A DNA stretch of 5,469 bases from Burkholderiales bacterium (GTDB taxonomy: Bacteria; Pseudomonadota; Gammaproteobacteria; Burkholderiales; Casimicrobiaceae), in assembly GCA_025935435.1 (NCBI GenBank), contig JAICVH010000200.1:1-5469 (forward strand), in the 5' to 3' direction. Under the pieces are notes generated by a model that made no database searches, was not told the origin of the DNA, and saw only the letters and a list, made by a program, of their open reading frames with translations. The position numbers were made by a program, and so were the translations under genes. Shown here one piece after another: positions 1-5,143 of this stretch. Position 1 is the first letter of the stretch. Each line of letters starts with the position of its first letter.

Positions 1-64
1 AGTCGGAGCCATGAGTCGACTTCGGTTTCTGAGGAGCGCGCGGACCTACGCCCCCCGGTCGATG

Positions 65-80
65 ATGTATTCGATTACAT
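65..80. promoter_or_regulatory. Probable LacI-family operator O1 (imperfect palindrome)
   Basis: The 16-mer ATGTATTCGATTACAT is a near-perfect palindrome. Seven of its eight base pairs match, and it is centred on the CpG at 72/73. LacI/PurR-family repressors classically bind even-length palindromes with a central CG. This site shares 11 of 14 core positions with the palindrome at 135-148, which supports one protein binding both. It covers the expected transcription start of a leftward promoter (104-109/81-86), where a bound repressor would block that promoter. The regulator encoded just downstream is the obvious candidate ligand, but binding is inferred. Confidence 0.55.
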
Positions 81-109
81 ATGTTGGCGAGATGTGGTCA
101 CCCTGTCAA
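81..109 (-). promoter_or_regulatory. Candidate leftward sigma-70 promoter
   Basis: Read on the minus strand, there is a perfect -35 box TTGACA (plus positions 104-109). A 17-base spacer follows, then CAACAT (81-86), a weak -10 that keeps the important A2 and T6. The start point would fall near 74, inside the palindrome at 65-80. Downstream on the minus strand, an ATG at 12-10 (codons M-A-P-T, then the window ends) is preceded by GAAG at 7-nt spacing. It could be the start of the divergent gene this promoter serves. The -35 box and spacing are strong, the -10 box is weak, and the gene itself cannot be verified from four codons. Confidence 0.35.
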
Positions 110-134
110 CCGCCTGCCTATCGACCTGTCGCGT

Positions 135-148
135 TGCAATCGATTGCA
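135..148. promoter_or_regulatory. Probable LacI-family operator O2 (perfect palindrome)
   Basis: TGCAATCGATTGCA is a perfect 14-bp palindrome with a central CG, as in known LacI/PurR/CcpA-type operators. It ends 8 bases before the ATG at 157 and 23 bases before the ATG at 172 of the LacI-family gene. Repressor bound here would obstruct transcription or translation start of its own gene, so autoregulation is likely. Together with 65-80 the consensus is TGYAWTCGATTRCA. The centre-to-centre distance is 69 bp, close enough for a repressor to act on both sites. The position also argues against a GTG start at 94, because the operator would then lie inside the coding region. Confidence 0.6.
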
Positions 149-171
149 CGACGCGTATGCTGTGCAAGACG

Positions 172-1239
172 ATGGCGAGAATCGCATCCGACGATGCCGC
201 ATTGCTGCCGCTCGGCGAGCGCTCGAGCGCACGCGACGTCGCGCGGCTCGCCGGCGTATCGACCGCGACGGTGTCGCGCGCCCTCAATGTTCCCGACAGC
301 GTCGACCCGGACACGCTGACGCGCGTACGCGCTGCGATCGACAAGCTGCGCTACGTGCCGCATGGTGCAGCGCGTGCGCTGCGCAGCCGGCGCAGCGACA
401 TGATCGGCGCCGTCGTGCCGTCGTTCGACTATGCGCTGTACGCGCGGACGACGAGCGCATTGCAGCGCGAAGCGGACGCGCGCGGTTACGCGCTCGTGCT
501 CGCGACGCATCACTACGACCTGGCAACGGAGGTGCGTGTCACGCAGCAGATGGTCCAGCATGGCGTCGACGCTTTCGTTTTCGTCGGGCTCGATCACGAC
601 AAGGCACTCTACTCGCTGCTCGATCGCTACGGCCGACCGTACGTGCTGACCTGGGGCGTCGATGCGTCGCGACTGCATCCGAGCATCGGCTTCGACAATC
701 GCGCCGCAACCTACGCGATCACGCGTCATCTGCTCGACCTCGGCCACCGCCGGTTCGGTCTGATCAGCGCTCCGACGCGCGGCAACGATCGCGCACGCGA
801 ACGCGGCGCCGGCGTGCGTACCGCGCTGGCGACGGCAGGTCTGGTCCTGGAGGACGACGCCGTTCGCTACGGACCGATCGCGCTCGAATCGGGCACGGCC
901 CTGATGCGCGAGTTGCTTGCGAGAAGTCCTCGGCCCACCGCCGTCATCGCAACCAACGACGTTTTCGCCGTCGGCGCGATGGTCGCGTGCCGCGAGAAAG
1001 GCGTGCGCATCCCGGACGACATCTCGATCACCGGCGTCGACAATACCGACCTCGGTGCGACGCAGACGCCCGGTCTGACGAGCATCCGCACGCCGATCGT
1101 CGAAATAGGACGCGCTGCCGCATTGCAGCTGTTCGCCCGCCTCGAGGGCGAGCCCGCAGAGTTGTCGCAGTTGCTACCGTTCGAACTCGTGCAGCGCGGA
1201 AGCACTGCGCCTCCGTCGACCGCGGCCAGGCGTCGGTAA
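172..1239 (+). CDS. LacI/PurR-family transcriptional repressor
   Basis: This is a sugar- or metabolite-responsive DNA-binding repressor, 355 residues from this start. The N-terminal helix-turn-helix is clear at residues 21-39 (RDVARLAGVSTATVSRALN). The hinge region follows at about 63-76 (PHGAARALRSRRSD). A periplasmic-binding-protein-like effector domain runs from about 77 to 345. It shows typical family segments: HLLDLGHRRFGLISAP (187-202 region), PTAVIATNDVFAVGAM (255-270), PDDISITGVDNTDLG (281-295) and LVQRGSTAPP near the C-terminus. Start choice is uncertain. ATG 157 adds five residues and GTG 94 adds 26, no start has a good ribosome binding site, and the HTH position favours the shortest. 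About 20 residues still precede the HTH, slightly more than usual. Two TCGA-centred palindromes upstream are probably its own operators. The effector cannot be named from sequence. The gene ends just before a strong hairpin, so it is probably transcribed alone. Confidence 0.93.
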   Translation: MARIASDDAALLPLGERSSARDVARLAGVSTATVSRALNVPDSVDPDTLTRVRAAIDKLRYVPHGAARALRSRRSDMIGAVVPSFDYALYARTTSALQREADARGYALVLATHHYDLATEVRVTQQMVQHGVDAFVFVGLDHDKALYSLLDRYGRPYVLTWGVDASRLHPSIGFDNRAATYAITRHLLDLGHRRFGLISAPTRGNDRARERGAGVRTALATAGLVLEDDAVRYGPIALESGTALMRELLARSPRPTAVIATNDVFAVGAMVACREKGVRIPDDISITGVDNTDLGATQTPGLTSIRTPIVEIGRAAALQLFARLEGEPAELSQLLPFELVQRGSTAPPSTAARRR

Positions 1240-1242
1240 ACT

Positions 1243-1277
1243 ACGCAGCGCTCGCTGCCGCCGCGCGAGCGCTGCGT
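1243..1277 (+). terminator. Strong hairpin, terminator-like, after lacI-type gene
   Basis: A perfect 13-bp stem (1243-1255 ACGCAGCGCTCGC with 1265-1277 GCGAGCGCTGCGT) encloses a 9-base loop. The pyrimidine run TTCTTCTCCT follows. The T tract is interrupted, so this is not a textbook intrinsic terminator, but the stem is long and GC-rich. It begins 4 bases after the repressor's stop codon. It ends 9 bases before the Shine-Dalgarno of the next gene, so it lies within any transcript reading into that gene. It is either the repressor's terminator or an element limiting read-through into the downstream gene. Confidence 0.65.
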
Positions 1278-1286
1278 TCTTCTCCT

Positions 1287-1290
1287 GGAG
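1287..1290 (+). promoter_or_regulatory. Ribosome binding site fixing the start at 1296
   Basis: GGAG stands 5 bases before ATG 1296. The reading frame is open far upstream (to 81) with no stop, so frame alone cannot set the start. This Shine-Dalgarno, together with a signal peptide beginning at the same ATG, fixes it. Confidence 0.7.
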
Positions 1291-1295
1291 TTCCG

Positions 1296-3455
1296 ATGCA
1301 GTTTAAGTGCGTGCATTCGTCACGACGCCACGATGCGGGCGTCATCTCGCTGCTTCGCGCCATCGCATTGCTCGCCGTGACCTTCACCGCGACGCTCGCG
1401 CAGGCCGACACCGTCGTCGAGTACTACCACCCGGTGCTCGACCATTACTTCATCACGCCGCTACCCGCTGAGATCGACGCGCTCGACTCGGGGCGGATCC
1501 GCGGCTGGAATCGCACCGGTTTCGAGTTCGAAGGGTTTGCATCGACGACGGCGGCGGGTGGGCTGCCGGTCAGCCCCGTGTGCCGCTTCTACATTCCGCC
1601 CATTCACGGCGACTCGCACTTCCTCTCGGCTTCACCGGTCGAGTGCGCCATCGTGCGCGAGAAGGTGTTGACCGATCCGAATTTCAGCGGCTACGACGAG
1701 GAGACGTCGGCCGAGTTTTACATTGCGCTGCCCGATACGACGACGGGCGCGTGCGCCTCGGGCACCGTGCCCGTCTATCGGCTGTGGAACCAGCGCACCG
1801 ATTCGAATCATCGCTACACGACGGACGCGGCGACGCGCGCGGCGATGATTGCGCGCGGCTACGTGCCGGAGGGATTCGGACCTGACGGCGTCGCGATGTG
1901 CACGACGCACGCCGCCCTCTCCGATTCGCGCGTCCGCGTCAGCGCTGCGTCGCCGTTTGCGCCCGGATGCGATGGCGTTCCCGCGACGGGCACGCTCTAC
2001 ATCAACGCCGAGGTCGAGCCCTACGTGGCCGTCGATCCCACCGATCCGTTGCATCTCATCGGCGTGTGGCAACAGGATCGCTGGTCCGACGGCGGTGCGC
2101 GCGGCCTTCGCACCGGCTATTCGTTCGACGGCGGACGCACGTGGGGATTGTCGCAGGCGCCGTTCAGTCGCTGCAGCGGCGGCAACGCCGCGAACGGCGC
2201 GGATTTCGCGCGTGCGAGCGATCCGTGGGTGACGATCGGTCCCGATGGCGTCGCCTACCAGATCGCGATCGCGTTCACCGGCGACACGTTCGCCGTCGGC
2301 TCCTCGAGCGCCGTACTTGCGAGCCGCTCGTTCGATGGCGGCCGTACGTGGAGCGCGGCGGCGACGCTGATCCGCGACGACCGGGCGCCATTCAACGACA
2401 AGGAGGCGATTACCGCCGATCCGCTCCTTCCCGGTTACGCCTACGCGACCTGGGATCGGCTCGAACAGAACGGACACGGTCCTGCCTATTTCACCCGCAC
2501 GACCAATGGTGCCGCGTCGTGGGAAGCGCCGCGGCCGATCTACGATCCGGGTGGGCGCAATTCGACGCTCGACAACCAGATCATCGTCGCACCGGGGGGC
2601 AGCAACGCGGGAACGCTGTACGACTTTTTCACCGAATTGCAGAACGTCGGCAACAACGTGCTGGTGCCGCGGTTCGGCTTCGTGCGTTCGACCGATCGCG
2701 GCGTGACGTGGAGCGGATTGAACGTCGTCACCAGCCTGCAGTCGATCGGCACGCGGGACCCTGAAAACCCGTCGCACGAACTGCGTGACGCAGCGAATCT
2801 CCCTGCGGTGGCAGTCGGCCCGGACGGCATGCTCGTTGCCGTCTGGCAGGACGCCCGATTCAGTGCCGGCGTACGCGACGGCATTGCCTTTTCGCGCTCG
2901 ACCGATGGAGGAACGACGTGGAGTGCGCCCACACAAATTAACGCCGTGCCTGCGGTACGGGCGCTGTTGCCGACGGTGAACGTGCGCAGCGACGGCACGA
3001 TCGGCGTGCTGTATTACGATCTGCGCAACAACACCGCCGATACGTCGACGCTGTTCGTCGACGTGTGGCTCGCGACGTCCATCGATGGCGTCGAATGGTC
3101 CGAGCGTCATGTCGCCGGACCGTTCGACTTCAATCCCGCGCCGATGGCGGAAGGCGGCCGCTTCGTCGGCGACTATCAGGGGCTCACCAGCGCGAACGGA
3201 CAGTTCATGGCGTTCTTCGCGCAGACCAACGACGATCTCGTCAATCGCACCGACATCTTCGCGTCGGTCTTCCGTACCCCTGCGAACACGCTGGCGACGA
3301 CCGGCAAGGTGTATCGCGCGGCGAAATCCGCGCCCGCCGCGATGACGGCCGCGTGGCAGCAGCGCATCCAGCAGGCGGCGCACAGGACGTTGCAGCAGCG
3401 GCTCATGGGTCGCACCCCTCCAAGCGACCTCCCCGCTTCGTCATCGCGAGAATGA
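1296..3455 (+). CDS. Secreted DUF5648 / Asp-box beta-propeller (sialidase-like) protein
   Basis: The product is 719 residues. Residues 1-37 are a signal peptide: a basic stretch with RR, a hydrophobic core LLRAIALLAVTF, and an AQA cleavage site before D38. Residues 40-202 match DUF5648, with two related segments (VEYYHPVLDHYFIT at 40 and VYRLWNQRTDSNHRYTT at 160). This module is usually found on secreted proteins, and its role is not settled. Residues 235-665 form a sialidase-type beta-propeller. Asp boxes S-x-D-x-G-x-T-W lie at 276-283, 345-352, 465-472 and 535-542, with degenerate copies at 402-409 (TTNGAASW) and 595-601 (SIDGVEW), which fits six blades. I cannot find the FRIP motif or assign the catalytic arginine triad, Tyr/Glu pair or acid of true sialidases. 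Hydrolase activity is therefore unproven, and glycan binding is equally possible. The C-terminal tail 670-719 is low-complexity and basic, and its last codons lie in a palindrome. No promoter is evident in the 56-bp gap upstream. Confidence 0.88.
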   Translation: MQFKCVHSSRRHDAGVISLLRAIALLAVTFTATLAQADTVVEYYHPVLDHYFITPLPAEIDALDSGRIRGWNRTGFEFEGFASTTAAGGLPVSPVCRFYIPPIHGDSHFLSASPVECAIVREKVLTDPNFSGYDEETSAEFYIALPDTTTGACASGTVPVYRLWNQRTDSNHRYTTDAATRAAMIARGYVPEGFGPDGVAMCTTHAALSDSRVRVSAASPFAPGCDGVPATGTLYINAEVEPYVAVDPTDPLHLIGVWQQDRWSDGGARGLRTGYSFDGGRTWGLSQAPFSRCSGGNAANGADFARASDPWVTIGPDGVAYQIAIAFTGDTFAVGSSSAVLASRSFDGGRTWSAAATLIRDDRAPFNDKEAITADPLLPGYAYATWDRLEQNGHGPAYFTRTTNGAASWEAPRPIYDPGGRNSTLDNQIIVAPGGSNAGTLYDFFTELQNVGNNVLVPRFGFVRSTDRGVTWSGLNVVTSLQSIGTRDPENPSHELRDAANLPAVAVGPDGMLVAVWQDARFSAGVRDGIAFSRSTDGGTTWSAPTQINAVPAVRALLPTVNVRSDGTIGVLYYDLRNNTADTSTLFVDVWLATSIDGVEWSERHVAGPFDFNPAPMAEGGRFVGDYQGLTSANGQFMAFFAQTNDDLVNRTDIFASVFRTPANTLATTGKVYRAAKSAPAAMTAAWQQRIQQAAHRTLQQRLMGRTPPSDLPASSSRE

Positions 3456-3465
3456 CGCGAAGCGG
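3433..3465. repeat. Palindromic element straddling the stop codon
   Basis: The arms CCGCTT-CGTCAT (3433-3444) and ATGACG-cg-AAGCGG (3452-3465) give twelve pairs with a 2-base bulge around a 7-base loop. The TGA stop at 3453-3455 lies in the right arm, so the last residues of the upstream protein (SSSRE) are encoded by the left arm and loop. The CGTCAT...ATGACG core resembles short dispersed extragenic palindromes of proteobacteria, though I cannot confirm other copies from this window. No T tract follows, so intrinsic termination is doubtful. It may protect the 3' end of the mRNA or act as a weak transcription barrier before udgX. Confidence 0.5.
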
Positions 3466-3485
3466 CGCCCGAAGCGCAATTGCAG

Positions 3486-4118
3486 ATGGCAGCGCGCAAG
3501 CCAGCTTCTTCTGATCCGCGCGGCGACGACGGGACGAACGCGCCGTCCAAGGACAATCTCGATCATTGCCGGCGCTGCGAGCTGTGGGAACGCGCAACGC
3601 AGGGCGTTCCCGGCGAAGGACCGGGCGGCGCGCGGCTGATGCTCGTCGGCGAGCAGCCGGGCGACGAGGAAGATCTGCAGGGCCGACCGTTCGTGGGACC
3701 GGCGGGCCGGCTGCTGCGCGCGCTGCTCGAGGAAGCGGGCATCGCGATCGGGCAGGTGTTCCTCACCAACGCCGTCAAGCATTTCTTCTTCGAGCCGCGC
3801 GGCAAGCGGCGCATCCACAAGACCCCGATGCAGCGGCACATCGCTGCGTGCCATGCGTGGCTCGAAGGCGAGCTCGCGCGCGTGCGGCCGAACGTCATCG
3901 TGACGCTCGGCGCCACGGCGCTCGCGTCGGTTTACGGCAGCAAGATCGCGATCGCCGATGCGCGCACACGCAAGCTGCTGAGCCCGGACGGCACGCCGAT
4001 CGTCGCGACGTATCACCCATCGGCGGTCTTGCGCGTGCCCGATCACGACGCGCGCGTCAAACTGCGCGCGACCCTCGTCTCCGATCTGAAGCGCGCGGCG
4101 CGGATGGCGACGTCATAG
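3486..4118 (+). CDS. udgX: UdgX-family uracil-DNA binding protein / glycosylase
   Basis: UdgX is a member of the uracil-DNA glycosylase superfamily related to the Fe-S family 4 enzymes. Characterised members excise uracil and stay covalently attached to the resulting abasic site through a histidine. The product is 210 residues, the usual size. Visible features are the Cys pair C28-x2-C31, motif 1 GEQPGDEEDLQGRPFVGPAGR starting at 55, NAVKHF at 95-100, the UdgX-specific loop KRRIHKTP at 107-114 with H111 as the cross-linking residue, C122 in AACHAWL, and YHPSA at 176-180 (motif 3). The family 4 Fe-S Cys in VKC is His99 here, as I recall for UdgX, so cluster ligation is probably C28, C31, H99 and C122 (inferred). 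A TTG at 3480 is an alternative start with GAAG 5 bases upstream. Residues 1-24 are probably disordered. It lies 30 bp after the sialidase-like gene, separated by a hairpin, and converges on alkB. Confidence 0.95.
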   Translation: MAARKPASSDPRGDDGTNAPSKDNLDHCRRCELWERATQGVPGEGPGGARLMLVGEQPGDEEDLQGRPFVGPAGRLLRALLEEAGIAIGQVFLTNAVKHFFFEPRGKRRIHKTPMQRHIAACHAWLEGELARVRPNVIVTLGATALASVYGSKIAIADARTRKLLSPDGTPIVATYHPSAVLRVPDHDARVKLRATLVSDLKRAARMATS

Positions 4119-4244
4119 AGTAGGCGCAGCGGGTCGCTTCGTGCCGGGCTTCGGCGGCGCAACCGTGTCGTCGAGCGGGTGACGCAGCAGTCGCCGATCC
4201 CTCGCATTTGCGATTTGACGCAGCAAGTCAGCGCGATGCGACGA
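4119..4244. other. Gene-free spacer after udgX
   Basis: There is no plus-strand coding signal here. A short GCCG...CGGC hairpin near 4143-4156 lacks a T tract and is not convincing as a terminator. On the minus strand an open frame reads a plausible protein tail (…DLLRQIANARDRRLLRHPL… ending at 4113). It has no recognisable start outside the adjacent repeat and no family I recognise. It could be the remnant of a lost gene or chance coding, and I do not call it a gene. Confidence 0.3.
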
Positions 4245-4404
4245 GCAGCGGGCGGGCCATCGCCCACGCGAGTAGGGCGCGATCGTCGTAACGGGTGGCG
4301 CGGCCCAGTCGTTCGCGCGCGACGCGCGACGCCGAGCCGCCGCGCCGGGTACCCGTAGACGATCGTTTGCGACCTCCGAGCGTGGGCGATGGCCCGCCCG
4401 CTGC
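4245..4404. repeat. Long imperfect palindrome (BIME/REP-like, about 160 bp)
   Basis: The two halves are complementary over most of their length. Positions 4245-4269 pair perfectly with 4380-4404 (25 bp). Then 4280-4287 pairs with 4358-4365 (8 bp), 4291-4296 with 4351-4356 (6 bp), and 4297-4304 with 4339-4346 (8 bp, after a 4-base bulge at 4347-4350). An inner hairpin at 4313-4329 (7-bp stem, 3-base loop) sits at the centre. The DNA could extrude as a cruciform and the RNA on either strand could fold as one long stem. It lies between convergent genes, a typical place for REP/BIME elements. No transposase or target-site duplication is seen, so a MITE-like origin is only possible. Confidence 0.8.
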
Positions 4405-4408
4405 CCAC
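4357..4408 (+). repeat. 52-bp direct repeat, copy 1
   Basis: The unit runs from AGACGATCGTTTGCG to CGCTGCCCAC and is identical to 4418-4469. It also forms the outer right arm of the long palindrome. Within it GTGGGC (4382-4387) and GCCCAC (4403-4408) can pair as a local hairpin, so the unit has its own palindromic core. Copy 1 is preceded by GT (giving GTAG), copy 2 by TA. Confidence 0.9.
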
Positions 4409-4417
4409 TCAATCCTA

Positions 4418-4469
4418 AGACGATCGTTTGCGACCTCCGAGCGTGGGCGATGGCCCGCCCGCTGCCCAC
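4418..4469 (+). repeat. 52-bp direct repeat, copy 2
   Basis: An exact second copy of 4357-4408, separated from it by 9 bases (TCAATCCTA). Here the flanking bases extend the local stem to 8 bp (GCGTGGGC 4441-4448 with GCCCACGC 4464-4471). It lies 44 bp beyond the alkB stop codon and could end alkB or udgX transcription, although no T tract is present. Lack of divergence between the copies points to recent duplication or gene conversion. Confidence 0.9.
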
Positions 4470-4513
4470 GCGGTTGGATTCGTGAGGACGGGATGAACCG
4501 ATGGCTCGTTACG

Positions 4514-5095
4514 CTACGCGCTCGTGCGGAACGTCATCGAGTAGCGCAGCGCCGTCGCGGGCGGAATGCTGTGCTGCCAGCGCCAGCGGATGTCACCCTG
4601 CATGACGTACAGCGAGCGTGGGGCGAGTTCGAGCATCACGACCGCCGTGCGATCGCGCTGGTTGTCGTAGGGCCGGAAACGCATCCGGCATGCGCTGGCG
4701 AGCGAAATGCCGATGACGAGCCCGTACTCCGGCTTGTCGCGATGCCAGCCGATCGGCGTGCCCGGCCGATACTCGGTCACGAGCGCATGGACGAACGCCT
4801 CTTCCGGAATCCCGCGCCACGCGGCCACTTTCGAGCGCATTGCGGCAAGCCAGTCCGGCAGCGGCGCGTCGTCGAGCCACTCGCCGGCTGCCGGCATATA
4901 CGTGCGCCCGAAACGAACGACGCGCCGGCGTGCCGTGTACTGCTGGAACTTCGCTTCGGTGAACGGCAACCCGGCAAAACGCGCGAGCAGCGCGGCCTCC
5001 TCGTCGCGCGTCAGGAATTCGGCGTGGTATTCGAGGCCGTTCGGCAACGGCGGTGGCTCGAACAGGTCGAAGGTGGCAGAAACCGCGGTGCGCAT
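4514..5095 (-). CDS. alkB: AlkB-family Fe(II)/2-oxoglutarate-dependent dioxygenase
   Basis: AlkB proteins oxidatively remove alkyl groups from damaged bases (1-methyladenine and 3-methylcytosine in the E. coli enzyme), using Fe(II), O2 and 2-oxoglutarate. From ATG 5095 the product is 193 residues, close to the size of short bacterial AlkB relatives. The fold is recognisable from GLEYHAEFLTRDEEAALLAR (20-39), RRRVVRFGRTY (56-66), TEYRPGTPIGWHRDKP (107-122) and LRYSMTFR (183-190). The iron ligands are H118 and D120 (HxD) and H175 (QHSIPP), and R184 plus R190 are the 2-oxoglutarate-binding RxxxxxR pair. The N-K-Y nucleotide-recognition motif of E. coli AlkB reads T-E-Y here, so substrate preference may differ. 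The frame is open upstream to 5455, but homology begins about residue 10 and the upstream sequence is nnrU antisense, so 5095 is chosen. It converges on udgX and diverges from nnrU with a 48-bp gap. Confidence 0.94.
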   Translation of the reverse strand: MRTAVSATFDLFEPPPLPNGLEYHAEFLTRDEEAALLARFAGLPFTEAKFQQYTARRRVVRFGRTYMPAAGEWLDDAPLPDWLAAMRSKVAAWRGIPEEAFVHALVTEYRPGTPIGWHRDKPEYGLVIGISLASACRMRFRPYDNQRDRTAVVMLELAPRSLYVMQGDIRWRWQHSIPPATALRYSMTFRTSA

Positions 5096-5143
5096 CGAGC
5101 CCGTAGGATACGATTCGCCCGCCAATGTTCCACGAATGAGCCA

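Noticed and set aside
94..171. GTG start at 94 for the LacI-family regulator
   Set aside because: It would place the perfect operator palindrome inside the coding region and add 26 residues unlike the family ahead of an already long N-terminus. It remains possible but less likely.
81..1295. Upstream extension of the secreted propeller protein's open frame to position 81
   Set aside because: It is arginine-rich out-of-frame translation of the LacI-family gene. The signal peptide and the GGAG Shine-Dalgarno fix the start at 1296.
1632..3383. 583-residue open frame on the minus strand
   Set aside because: It is antisense to the propeller gene, strongly arginine-rich, without any recognisable domain. 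Long antisense frames are common in GC-rich DNA.
4119..4160. Rho-independent terminator after udgX
   Set aside because: The only hairpin (GCCG...CGGC) is short and has no T tract.
4043..4469. Two minus-strand frames of about 120 residues over the repeat block
   Set aside because: Their N-terminal parts are translations of the 52-bp repeats, with the segment SGRAIAHARRSQTIV appearing twice. They lack ribosome binding sites and family features.
4357..4469. CRISPR array
   Set aside because: There are only two repeats of 52 bp with a 9-bp spacer. No array spacing, leader or cas gene is present.
5097..5133. Minus-strand promoter GTGGAA-17-TATCCT for alkB
   Set aside because: Both boxes are poor matches, and the start site would fall almost on the ATG. 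This is not enough to call.
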